64,000 nucleotides of DNA from contig CP092880.1 of assembly GCA_030710605.1 (NCBI GenBank), forward strand, positions 13,930,454 to 13,994,453. Reading direction: 5' to 3'. Source of the DNA: Cordylochernes scorpioides (lineage: Eukaryota > Arthropoda > Arachnida > Pseudoscorpiones > Chernetidae). The notes beneath the pieces are model-generated. The model had not been told where the DNA came from. It did not search any database and was given only the letters and a program-made list of their open reading frames with translations. Positions 1 to 8,808 of the stretch are shown here, piece after piece. Within the stretch, counting starts at the first letter, position 1, and each line of letters begins with the position of its first letter. Position numbers and translations under genes: made by a program.

Positions 1-186
1 GATCGTATTAATCAACATAAAGCAGCTTTAAAAAACTACAAACCATTATCCCTCCTAGTTGACCACTCCCTAAACAATAGCCATATACCATATTTCAAAC
101 AGGCCACAATTATATACAAAAATATAACAGAAAAGCCTTGTAGATTGTTTTTTGAAAGTTGGGCTTCTGCCGAAGATAAAGTATGA
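1..186 (+). pseudogene. Penelope-like element, GIY-YIG endonuclease C-terminal end
   Basis: An open frame enters from the left edge and stops at TGA 184-186. Its peptide begins DRINQHKAALKNYK, has an SLLVDHSLNNSH segment and ends with FFESWASAEDKV. The pattern R-x2-xHK-A, then H-x5-H, then FxESW is what I know from the end of the GIY-YIG endonuclease domain of Penelope-like retroelements. Only about 61 residues are inside the window, so the reverse transcriptase and the GIY-YIG signature lie further left. The frame is intact here, but whether the rest of the element is functional cannot be judged. PLE-type terminal sequence follows at about 484-740. Seen: the frame and motifs. Inferred: the family. 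Confidence 0.65.
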
Positions 187-483
187 ACAGAAAAATTGAT
201 TTTACAGAAATTTATAAAGTATTCATATCTTAATTATTTGTAAATAAATATGTATATACTTTTAATTTACTCATATATTTTGATTTCAAAATTTTATCAT
301 TAATTTTGAATTAATATGTATATACACACAATTATTTACAATTACACTGTTGTATATAAATCTCTCTCTCTCTCTCTCTCTCTTTCATAGATAAAATGAT
401 AATCTATAATTTTATATATAATTGTTAGCTGTATATATACTGAATGTAATATTTAAATCAAAGATACAATTCTTTCATTGGCC
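187..483. other. AT-rich 3' flank of the PLE, with CT microsatellite
   Basis: Non-coding, very AT-rich DNA follows the endonuclease stop. A (TC)n run lies at 361-383. No gene or RNA signal was seen. Confidence 0.5.
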
Positions 484-740
484 TTGTAGAACGAGAGTGG
501 TGTACGCGTGCTAGCATGTTTTAGTAAAAAAACACAAACATCCTCGATAAAGAGAGGCGAGTTGCCCCTCGAAATATTGGAACAATAAAATAATTATAAA
601 TCCAATATATGCATATTTTTTTAAATATATATATATGGCTGACGAGCGCCAACAGCGCGAAACGCGTTCGTGGATGGCTTTTCTTGATTTATCAAGAAAT
701 TGGGTTGGCCAAATATCACGGAGCAAGCTAAATAAGCGTT
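484..740. repeat. PLE-type terminal repeat segment
   Basis: Around 541-600 lies a hairpin (GAGAGGC pairing with GCCCCTC, one mismatch) followed directly by CGAAATATTGG and then AT-rich sequence. The same arrangement recurs in inverted form at about 30.1-30.3 kb. Sequences of this kind (stem, then CGAAATATTG) are typical of Penelope-like element ends. A short open frame on the minus strand (511-726) shows no recognisable domain. A diverged relative of the 636-730 part lies at about 23.05-23.13 kb. Confidence 0.5.
637..676 (+). ncRNA. Hammerhead-ribozyme-like core in PLE end
   Basis: CTGACGA (639-645) is followed by GCGC, loop CAACA, GCGC (646-658) and GAAA (659-662). This is the hammerhead order CUGANGA, stem II, GAAA. 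A short stem III (ACG, loop CGTT, CGT) can be drawn at 662-671. The next base, where an A, C or U is required for cleavage, is G, and I find no convincing stem I. It is probably a decayed or variant ribozyme. Hammerheads in Penelope-like elements are established; activity of this copy is doubtful. Confidence 0.4.
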
Positions 741-1319
741 TAGTTTATTTTTGCTCCACTAGATGGCGCTCTGCCATATAAAAAGCACATGTGCTTGTGG
801 TCAGGAAATGCCTTCTTTATTTTTAATATATATATATTTATATAATTCCTTATTCCACCCTCTTTTTTGTAAAATAACTGATGATAAAGAGAGAAAAAAA
901 GATAAAAAAAGTAAAAACAACGATCTTGTAAGAAAAGGCTAAAGACAAAACTAAGAAATTGAGATTTAGAAATATTTGCAGAATGCCATTAAACTATAAA
1001 TGGGATGGGATTATTATTGAAATGTGCAGGCTTTTCTCTTTGCATTCATGTTGGTAAGTTCTTAGAACTTTGGCATGTGCTCAAGGTAAGATTGCGATGT
1101 CGGCGCTTGTGTGGCGTCCTTGCCGCGGTAACAAGATATTCTAGGAACTGTAAGTTTTATGGCCGTACAGCTTAGTTACGTACCTCATTAGACACTACTC
1201 CTAATTCCATAATTTCTGGCTGCTTATACTTAAATGTTTCAAATAATATACGGTAGAGTCCCGTGTGTATTGTCAACGGGTGCTAGGATTAACTCTACCA
1301 ATAACAATCACGCGAGATG
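741..1319. other. No gene seen; short PLE-associated repeat at 770-835
   Basis: The segment 770-835 (containing TAGATGGCGC and AGCACATGTGCT, then a GGAAATGCCTTCTTTATTTT stretch) resembles the palindromic repeat at 50.6 kb. The rest is AT-rich with no frame, RNA or repeat that I can support. Confidence 0.45.
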
Positions 1320-1359
1320 CAGTTTCTCTCTGGTGGTGGTGGTGTCTTGCCCAATGGAT
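1320..1359 (+). repeat. Left part of an old repeat split by the copia insertion
   Basis: The stretch with TGGTGGTGGTGGTGTCTTGCCCAAT also begins the repeat copy at 54407. Its continuation is found after the copia element, from 6044. Confidence 0.7.
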
Positions 1360-1605
1360 TGTTGATGTTTATAATTTAAAATATTCATTTTCATTCTATG
1401 ATTTAATTAATCTGTGAACTAATTTATTCTGTGGTGTTGTATGTATATAAATATGTGTATTTCTTTGAGTAAGTGTGGGAGATAGTATATGAGGAGACGT
1501 TAAGGTGTAAGAGTATTTAGTTTTATTATTGTCATTGTTATTTGTGCCTTCAATAAAGAAGTTTTAAGTTTTAATAGAGAGCAATTCATTAAGATTCTCC
1601 CAACA
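1360..1605 (+). repeat. Copia element 5' LTR
   Basis: It begins TGTTGATG, ends CCCAACA and is 246 bp long. It differs from the 3' LTR (5798-6043) at only two positions that I can find: G versus A near 1503 and C versus T near 1589. An AATAAA signal lies near 1552. The 5 bp before it (TGGAT, 1355-1359) match the 5 bp after the 3' LTR, so this is a target-site duplication. Confidence 0.95.
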
Positions 1606-1607
1606 AT

Positions 1608-1618
1608 TGGTAGCAGAG
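1608..1618 (+). promoter_or_regulatory. Copia primer-binding site (tRNA-iMet 3' end)
   Basis: TGGTAGCAGAG lies two bases after the LTR. It is complementary to the 3' end (CUCUGCUACCA) of animal initiator tRNA-Met, the likely minus-strand primer. Confidence 0.8.
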
Positions 1619-1680
1619 AGCGGTTGACTAAAATTGATGCAAATCAAGATTAATTGAATAATTTTTAGATAAAGGAAAAG

Positions 1681-3927
1681 ATGCAAAATTTTAACTTATC
1701 TCCAATAGAAAAACTATCAGACAAAAACTACTTGATCTGGGCAAACAGAATAGAAAGCGAACTAAGAGGATTGAAGTTATGGAGACGTATCATAGAGGGA
1801 GAAGAAGTTGAAAAGCCAATAGAAACAGATAAAAAATTTGAAGAAAAAATGAAAATCTGGGAATACTGGGATGATGACAATGCAATTGCAAGAAATGTGA
1901 TGAACAGAACAATGAATGACACTCAAATTTTAAAATATTCAAGTGAAAGAAGTGCCAAGAGATTATGGAATATAATTGGGGAAGAAATGGCACCTAAAAA
2001 TGAAGACTTACAGATGAAGAATAGAATAGAATTATCAAAATTAAAAATGAAGGAAGATGAAACGGTTGATGACTACTTGAATAGAGCAGTGATTATAAAG
2101 AGCAGAAGCATTCAAGCAGGAGATGAAATAAGAGATAAAGAGTTGATTTGCTTCGTTTTGGAAGGTTTGAGAGTTGAATTTGATTTTGACATAAAAATTA
2201 TAAAATCTGACAGGCAAAATAATATAAACACAATAAGACAAATCCTGAAGGAAACAGAAGAAAAATTAAAACATAGAAAAGAAGAAAAACGGCAAACAGA
2301 AATTGCATCAAAAGCTAAAGAGGGCTGGGCGGAAAGAAGAAAATTTATTAAATGTTATAACTGTGGAATGATGGGACATATTTCTAAAGAGCGTAGAAAT
2401 AAAATAAAATGTTTTAATTGTGGAGGATTTGGGCATAAATCGGCAATATGTAGAAAGAATAGAAATGAATGTCATGCAAAGTCATATAATGGGCCTAAGA
2501 AAAGGATAAACAAGAAAAATTATAGAGAATCTACAAGTCATGTGATAGAAACAAATGAAGACAATTACGAAGAAGATCAAGGGGTAGACAAGATAAGATG
2601 GAATATGGATTCTGGAGCCTCTAGCCATATGGTTAGTAAAAAAGAACTTTTTATAGAATATGAAGAAGAAGAAAGAATTATAGCAACAGCTGAGAAAGGT
2701 GCAATAATGAAATCATCAGGAATTGGAGCTATAAGAATGAAGTCGAATGTAAATGAGGGATTCATAAAATTTGAAAATGTTTTGCATGTGCCTGATTTGA
2801 GAGAAAGTTTATTATCAGTTGCAAAAATTGTGGATCATGATTTTGGTGTATTATTTAGTAAATATAAAGCTAAGGTAATAGGTAAAGATGGTGAGATTTT
2901 ATATGAGGCAAGGAGAAATGGTGATAAATTTGAAGTTGAAGGAATCCTAAATATGGAAATCGCTAGAAAAGCAGAAGTAGATGATATGCTATGGCATCAA
3001 AGACTTGCTCATGTAAATTTTCAGAAATTGAAAGAAATGTATGATAATTCAACTGTATTAGGATTGAAAAATTTACATAATAACAAAGGGAATTGCGAAT
3101 CTTGTACATTGGGAAAATTACATAGAAAATCTTACAAAAGTATTCAATATAAACAATCTGAAGATATTTTGGATCTATGGCATACCGACATAGTTGGACC
3201 TTTGAATGATTCATTTGGATATAAGTATTTCATCACTATTGTTGATGACTATAGTAATTTTACTTTCGTTATACCAATTGCTAATAAATCTCAAACAGCA
3301 GATTCCATTATAAACTTGATTATGCAAGAAGAAAGACAGACTGGAAAGAAATTGAAGAGAATTCGAAATGATAATGGTGGAGAGTATATTTCAAATTATT
3401 TGAGGCGATGGTTATCTAGTAAGGGCATCAAACAAGAATTCACCACAGCTTATACTCCTGAAAGTAATGGAAAAGCCGAAAGATTTAATAGAACCATAGT
3501 TGAGTCGGCAAGAACCATGCTAATTGATTCTAAATTACCTTTAAAATTTTGGAGTGAAAGTGTTAAAGTGGCTGTTCATATAAATAATAGAATAAAAATC
3601 AAAAAAATGAATACAACTCCTTTCGAGATATACAAGGGATGGAAACCAAACATTGTTTACTTAAAAAGGTTCGGAAGCGAAGCTTATGTTCATATTAGAA
3701 AAGAAAAGAGAAAGAAGATGGAACCAAAAGCTCATAAAGGGATCATGATGGGCTATAGTATGATAAGAAAAGGCTATAGAATATATTTACCAGAAATGGA
3801 TGAAATTCATGAAGTATCAGATGGTAAATTTAATGAAGCTAAGTTAGGATATTATTTAATGAATAATAGTGGTAGAATCTTGATGAAAATGAACTTTTCT
3901 TTTTTAGTAGAGAAGACCAAAATTTGA
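1681..3927 (+). CDS. Copia gag, protease and integrase (first part of the polyprotein)
   Basis: This frame of 748 residues starts at the first ATG after the primer-binding site. The gag part opens with a UBN2-like region (LSDKNYLIWANRIESEL). Two zinc knuckles follow at residues 225-258. The first reads C-x2-C-x4-H-x4-R, so its last cysteine is lost; the second (CFNCGGFGHKSAIC) is intact. The aspartic protease has DSGA with Asp310. A pre-integrase HHCC domain (WHQRLAHVN ... CESC) precedes the integrase core, whose D503, D564 and E600 keep the D-D-35-E spacing. The frame breaks at about 3870-3890, where a one-base loss puts the following codons in the frame of the next gene part. The RNA would form particles and make and integrate cDNA; this copy is no longer a single frame. 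Confidence 0.9.
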   Translation: MQNFNLSPIEKLSDKNYLIWANRIESELRGLKLWRRIIEGEEVEKPIETDKKFEEKMKIWEYWDDDNAIARNVMNRTMNDTQILKYSSERSAKRLWNIIGEEMAPKNEDLQMKNRIELSKLKMKEDETVDDYLNRAVIIKSRSIQAGDEIRDKELICFVLEGLRVEFDFDIKIIKSDRQNNINTIRQILKETEEKLKHRKEEKRQTEIASKAKEGWAERRKFIKCYNCGMMGHISKERRNKIKCFNCGGFGHKSAICRKNRNECHAKSYNGPKKRINKKNYRESTSHVIETNEDNYEEDQGVDKIRWNMDSGASSHMVSKKELFIEYEEEERIIATAEKGAIMKSSGIGAIRMKSNVNEGFIKFENVLHVPDLRESLLSVAKIVDHDFGVLFSKYKAKVIGKDGEILYEARRNGDKFEVEGILNMEIARKAEVDDMLWHQRLAHVNFQKLKEMYDNSTVLGLKNLHNNKGNCESCTLGKLHRKSYKSIQYKQSEDILDLWHTDIVGPLNDSFGYKYFITIVDDYSNFTFVIPIANKSQTADSIINLIMQEERQTGKKLKRIRNDNGGEYISNYLRRWLSSKGIKQEFTTAYTPESNGKAERFNRTIVESARTMLIDSKLPLKFWSESVKVAVHINNRIKIKKMNTTPFEIYKGWKPNIVYLKRFGSEAYVHIRKEKRKKMEPKAHKGIMMGYSMIRKGYRIYLPEMDEIHEVSDGKFNEAKLGYYLMNNSGRILMKMNFSFLVEKTKI

Positions 3928-5765
3928 TTTCTCACAGGAATGAAGACTCTGGTGGTAATAGAAAAGACCGAGTAGAAAACTTTAACATCGATGATGAGCA
4001 TATTACTCAAGATGATAATGATATAGATTTGAGTGAAATAGATGAAATACCTCCTGATGAAATAATTACTCCACGTAGAAGAGGACCAGAACCAGGAATG
4101 ACGAGAGAAATGAGAGAAGAACGAGATCTTCGTCTGAGAGAAACCGAGGAAGAAGAACTTATGAAAAAGGGTGTGAAGAGATCTGAAAGATTAAGACTAA
4201 TAAAGAATAAGGAAAATGTTTCTGATAGAACTTATGAGATTAAATGTCCAAGGGATTACCAAGAAGCACTTAATTCTGATAATAGAGAGCAATGGATTAA
4301 AGCCATGGAAGATGAGATGCAAAGGATTACTAATTTAAAAGTTTGGAGATTAATAGATAAGCCTAAAGATAAAAAATTGATCAAAAGTAAGTGGATTTTT
4401 TCAATTAAGAAAAATAGTGATGGATCAATTAAAAACTTCAAAGCGAGGCTTGTAGCTACAGGATATGATCAAATACTGGGTAGTGATTACCACGAAATTT
4501 ATTCTCCAACAATAAGACCTGAGACCATAAGAATTCTAATAAAAATAGCTGCAATGAAAAAAGTTATTCCTCATCAAAAGGACGTTCAAACAGTTTTTTT
4601 ATATGGTGATTTAGAGGAGGAAATTTTTATGATTCAACCTCCTGGATTTGAAAAGGGAAACAATAAGATTTGTTATCTGATGAAAAGTATTTATGGCCTA
4701 AAACAAGCGAGTAGAATGTGGAATAAGAAATTAGATGAATTATTAACCAATACCGGAATGAAACAATCTGCGAATGATCCATGTTTATATTTTTTCAATT
4801 TTAAAAATCATTTCTTATATCTGGGAATTCATGTAGATGACATACTAAGTGTAGGATCTGGTGACGATTTTGAGGAAAATATTTGGAAAAAGATAAAAAG
4901 AGAGATAGATATCACGGATTTAGGAGCTGAAAAAAACTTTCTTGGAATGGAATTTGAGTATAGGGATGATAGCATTTTTATAAATCAAAAGAAATATATT
5001 GAAGAAATATTGGAAGCCTATAATTTGCGTGATTGCAATCCTTCGAAAACTCCGTTATGCATTTCTACAAATTATGATTTATTTGAAAATAGTAAATCGA
5101 TTGATCAAAAATACTATCAAGTAATTGTTGGAAAGTTAATTTACATAGCAACTAGAACAAGACCGGACATATGTTATGCTATAAGCAATATGAGTAGATT
5201 TAATAAAGATCCTAGAGAGGTTCACATGAATGGATTGAAGAAAATATTAAGATATTTGAAGGGAACTATGAATTATGAATTGATTTACTCTAGGGGAGAT
5301 TCAAGTATTGTGACTTATACTGATGCGAGTTGGGACAGAACAGCTGATGCGAGATCGTATACTGGTTTTGTTATAGAAATGGGAAACAACTTACTTAATT
5401 GGAAGAGTAATAAACAAAGATCTGTTGCCTTGTCAACTGCAGAGAGTGAATTAGAAGCCTTATCTGAAGGAATTAAAGAATTAATTTGGACGCGTAACAT
5501 CATTAGAGAAATAAAGATTAGTTTGAAAGATCAAATTACTGTTTATTGTGACAGCCAGAATGCCATATCTATGATTAAGTAAAAAAATATGAAAGCAAGT
5601 ACGAAGTACTTGAATAGAAAGTGTCACTTCATAAGACAAATTGTAGAAGATGAAGAAATTGAAGTTTTGCATATCCCTTCAGAAGAAATGAAAGCTGACC
5701 ATCTCACCAAGACTGTGGATGCTGTCAAGCTTAAAAACTGCATAAGTGGTGGAGTTATTTTTTGA
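3882..5765 (+). CDS. Copia reverse transcriptase and RNase H (second part, with in-frame stop)
   Basis: The frame continues the polyprotein after the break near 3880. It shows an RVT_2 reverse transcriptase: WIFSIKKNSDG, then ARLVATGYDQ, YGLKQASRMW and the catalytic HVDDI at about 4830-4844. RNase H follows with TDASW, SYTGF, a SNKQRSVALSTAESE stretch and DSQNAI. A TAA at 5580-5582 interrupts the frame, but the same frame goes on for 61 codons to TGA 5763-5765 and holds the expected copia C-terminus (STKYLNRKCHFIR ... DHLTK). So the element is very young by its LTRs but carries one frameshift and one nonsense change. Sequencing error is possible for either. Confidence 0.88.
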
Positions 5766-5785
5766 GGAATGAAAATTGAAAATTT

Positions 5786-5795
5786 GAAGGGGAGA
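5786..5795 (+). promoter_or_regulatory. Copia polypurine tract
   Basis: GAAGGGGAGA lies just before the 3' LTR, where plus-strand DNA synthesis is primed. Confidence 0.8.
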
Positions 5796-5797
5796 TT

Positions 5798-6043
5798 TGT
5801 TGATGTTTATAATTTAAAATATTCATTTTCATTCTATGATTTAATTAATCTGTGAACTAATTTATTCTGTGGTGTTGTATGTATATAAATATGTGTATTT
5901 CTTTGAGTAAGTGTGGGAGATAGTATATGAGGAGACGTTAAGATGTAAGAGTATTTAGTTTTATTATTGTCATTGTTATTTGTGCCTTCAATAAAGAAGT
6001 TTTAAGTTTTAATAGAGAGCAATTTATTAAGATTCTCCCAACA
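5798..6043 (+). repeat. Copia element 3' LTR
   Basis: 246 bp, TGTTGATG to CCCAACA, followed by TGGAT (6044-6048), which repeats the bases before the 5' LTR. The whole element is 1360-6043. Confidence 0.95.
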
Positions 6044-6260
6044 TGGATCGTCAATAGATCGTCAATAACCGATTTGGTTTCTCCATGGAAAGGGTGCCAT
6101 TGCCCCGTTAGTAAAACCACATTTCAGAGTTCCCTGTTCACAGTTCCCGTAGCGGCTCGGGGCTCACGACACCGTACTTCGCCCAACAGGGCTCTTCCTT
6201 ACTTGTGCTGCTTCTCCCACCCGCCACATAGAGGAGGACTTCTGGACTGGAGTTTTCTCT
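6044..6260 (+). repeat. Right part of the old repeat that hosts the copia element
   Basis: From CTCCATGGAAAGGG through GCGGCTCGGGGCTCACGACA to the stretch ending in a GGAGGA run, this matches 54460-54615 with moderate divergence. It is GC-rich compared with its surroundings. A short open frame here is not clearly coding. I do not recognise the family. Confidence 0.65.
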
Positions 6261-6679
6261 CTAACTTCATTGAAACTACTCACAAGGTCGAAACAAGCAT
6301 CCTTTTGTAATCTCAATTTTGGTGATGTTTATATCAAAATAGTGCATTAATATAAGAAATATATAAAATAATGAAAATATTGTAGCGTAGTATATTTGTC
6401 ATTTAAATAATTTAAAGTTTTGGATTTTATTAGATTTACAAAATTTGGCCTGAATTGTGTCATTGCTATAGAAATGTGCGTATCTTCAATTTTAGAGGTA
6501 CACCGTTGTTACCGAAAATAAGGTTAGTTTGCACTTACCTCTCCTCGCGACTTTTTTTCAACGCGACAATATTATACAGTGACAATTAATATATACAGTT
6601 ATCAGCGTCATGCACAATTCTGTCACGTTAAGTCACGTGTCAAGTTACGGTAAGTAAAAATTTAAAAATTAAAAAAAGA
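6261..6679. other. No gene seen
   Basis: AT-rich sequence without recognisable coding, RNA or repeat signals. Confidence 0.4.
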
Positions 6680-6752
6680 TGCCGAAACCCGGGATCGAAC
6701 CAGGGACCTTTAGATCTTCAGTCTAACTCTCTCCCAACTGAGTTATATCGGC
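6680..6752 (-). tRNA. tRNA-Phe (GAA), slightly degenerate
   Basis: On the minus strand a 73-base cloverleaf carries anticodon GAA (6717-6719) in loop CTGAAGA, and a T arm with GGTTCGATCC. Acceptor ends GCCGATA and TTTCGGC have one mismatch (T-T), and the top pair of the D stem is A-A. These two defects suggest a marginal gene or a recent pseudogene. Confidence 0.75.
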
Positions 6753-6964
6753 TTATTTTAGTTATTTCTATAGAAGCTTCTATCTTTATAATTATGTATA
6801 TTTTCAAAAAGTCAATTCACACCTCTTCGCTGGAGACCATGGAAATACTGACTAATTCATTATGCCAAGATATTCATAAATACAAGTATCAGAGTCATCA
6901 ACAATTCTGTCATCGTTTGCTTTTGTGGATGGAATAAATACCTAAATATGGCCATTTCTTATAA

Positions 6965-7035
6965 GCATCGGTGGTTCAGTGGTAGAATCCTCGCCTGCCA
7001 CGCGGGTGGCCCGGGTTCGATTCCCGGCCAATGCA
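6965..7035 (+). tRNA. tRNA-Gly (GCC)
   Basis: A 71-base cloverleaf starting GCATCGGTGG, with anticodon GCC at 6997-6999 in loop CTGCCAC, a good anticodon stem (CTCGC with GCGGG) and T arm GGTTCGATTCC. The acceptor stem has one C-A mismatch. A run of more than ten Ts follows at once, a good RNA polymerase III stop. The 40 bases upstream are shared with the copy at 21870, so this tRNA has been copied as part of a repeat. Confidence 0.8.
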
Positions 7036-7078
7036 TTTTTTTTTTTTTTACAATTTTTAAAACTCTTTTATATTATTA

Positions 7079-7404
7079 TCTCTATATATATAAAAGTCAG
7101 TGTATGTTTGTCAACTATACACGTCCACAATACATAACTAATCTGACTGAAATTTTAACAGTATATAAAGTAGAATCTGGAAAAACTCTTCAGGTCTCTA
7201 TCCCTAATATCCGTCGTGTTATTTGCAAATTTGCTCTTTCGCTCGCGCCTCTAGCAGTGAAAATGGGGGGTAATACCAGCTGACCTAATGTACATGTAAA
7301 GTTTGGAGCGGGACGTTTCACAAGAGTAACATCCACGGCTCCAATTTATAATTGTAACGAATAGTATTTGAATAAAAACATTTAATCGGGTAAAATTCGG
7401 CTAG
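7079..7404 (+). mobile_element. Small non-autonomous Helitron-like element
   Basis: It starts TCTCTATATATATAAAAGTC and ends ATTCGGCTAG, between A (7078) and T (7405), as expected for Helitron insertion between A and T with a 5' TC and a 3' CTAG. Related 3' ends at 21.5-22.8 kb keep a GC-rich hairpin before CTAG. There is no Rep/helicase gene. The open frame through it is not convincing as a protein. Confidence 0.6.
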
Positions 7405-7561
7405 TATAAATACATACATCTACTATATACATATATCTCTCATGTCGTGTGTACAAGTCATAATTCCGGGAGAGTGGTATCCTTGTACCAGAAGGAAGCA
7501 ACATTCTTTAAAAGCGTATTAAAGCAGCTTAAATATTTATTTATTTTTTTTTTTTTGGCAG

Positions 7562-7977
7562 TGACAAAAATTTTACGGAATCACACATAAGTGCAATTTA
7601 CTAGGGCCTGAAGTAAAAGTAACTTAATACACAGAAAAGCGTACACTCAAGAGTACAAAAACAAAATTTTCCACATATATATATTTTTTTTAAATCTGTA
7701 CTTATCTTTTATTGTAGCGTTAGTAGGGATCGGACCGATCACCAGGGAAGATCACCAGAGACAGTTAAAGCACGCAGAGAACACTTTAAGCGTCTCCACA
7801 CGATAATCCACCACAATCGCCTCTGGAAATTCCATACCCCCCTCTTTATGCAAACATGGCCACATTCGTTCAATGAGAAGGCGTGAGAGATTGGTTCACT
7901 TAAAAACTAAAACAAAATTCTTCCCGCTAAATACTGAGAGACGTAAAACTGCTTATGTTTGTCAATATAATTTGACA
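7562..7977 (-). mobile_element. Solo LTR, family T (TGTCA...TGTCA)
   Basis: The plus strand reads TGACAAAAATTTTACGG to the end ATATAATTTGACA, flanked by GCAG on both sides (7558-7561 and 7978-7981). Family T is best seen at 18491-18955. No internal region is attached, so recombination between two LTRs is the likely origin. Confidence 0.85.
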
Positions 7978-8394
7978 GCAGAATCGGCCTAATTTATTAT
8001 TCCCATCAAAGGACCATAGTATATAGGTTATAATTTGCCACAGCTGGTTGTCTGATAGGATGAGAATATAGACCGATTCCTACCACTGCCCCGTTGTAAG
8101 TAGAGGGGATGGTAAACAGTCAATACCACTGACTTTATATGTCATCTGTTCTTTACAAAGATTTTCTACAGTACACAGTTCTTTCCTAGCTCTGCAACCC
8201 TACAATTCTGATATACTATACACTATGATGATGTGGAATATTCGATGATATAATATCTACGCACATTGCGTAGATAAGCAAGATAAGATGCAATGTCTTT
8301 GTGCATTTTAAAGGGGAAGAAGGGGTCTTCTAATCACATATATTATCGCTAAGCCACAAAATACCACAAAAATCAATTTGAACCAAAAATTTGA
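7978..8394. other. No gene seen
   Basis: Mixed AT-rich sequence before the gypsy relic. It may hold decayed gypsy LTR or leader, but I could not match it to the 12.1-12.4 kb LTR. Confidence 0.35.
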
Positions 8395-8808
8395 TATGCA
8401 AAGACGTTTCCGCCGAAGATATAAATTTAGGCAGCCAATGACTGAACATGTAACTCTGCAGAGCACAAGAGAACAGTTGGGTTATTCATAGAATCGCTCG
8501 TCATTTAGATAAGAGCGATGGTACTGAATGGCTGAACACAGCGCAAAGAACGTTAGACTTAAAGAAACAAAAAAAAAGTGAGAACCAAATGTTGTGGGTC
8601 GGTGTTTTAAAAGAAGAGAAAAATAAGAAGAAATCCGAATGGATAATGGAACTGAGAAGTCGAGACCTCTGCTCTACGCTGACGTAAGTAATAGCACGTA
8701 CTCGAGTATCCCTACAAGGAATAGATATGCCGCATTAGAAGATTTAAACTAAGCATCGCGCCTGAGTCCGTCAATCAAAGCAAGTCGACCATAAATGGAA
8801 TTAAAAAG
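8395..8808 (+). pseudogene. Decayed gag end of the gypsy element
   Basis: Broken frames lead into the protease. A segment reading SIPTRNRYAALED at about 8707-8745 looks like the nucleocapsid-protease linker of gypsy elements, and a possible first cysteine of a zinc knuckle lies near 8610. Stops interrupt every frame. Confidence 0.4.

Noticed and set aside
636..700. A fully active hammerhead at the window's left end
   Set aside because: The base after stem III is G and there is no good stem I, so I report only a hammerhead-like core.
1020..1100. GGTAAGT-like splice donors
   Set aside because: Isolated matches in AT-rich DNA with no exon-like frame on either side.
3860..3930. Programmed frameshift between the copia integrase and reverse transcriptase
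   Set aside because: Copia polyproteins are normally one frame, and there is no slippery site at the break. A simple one-base loss is more likely.
6948..7283. 111-codon plus-strand frame
   Set aside because: It runs through a tRNA-Gly gene and a Helitron start, so it cannot be a gene.
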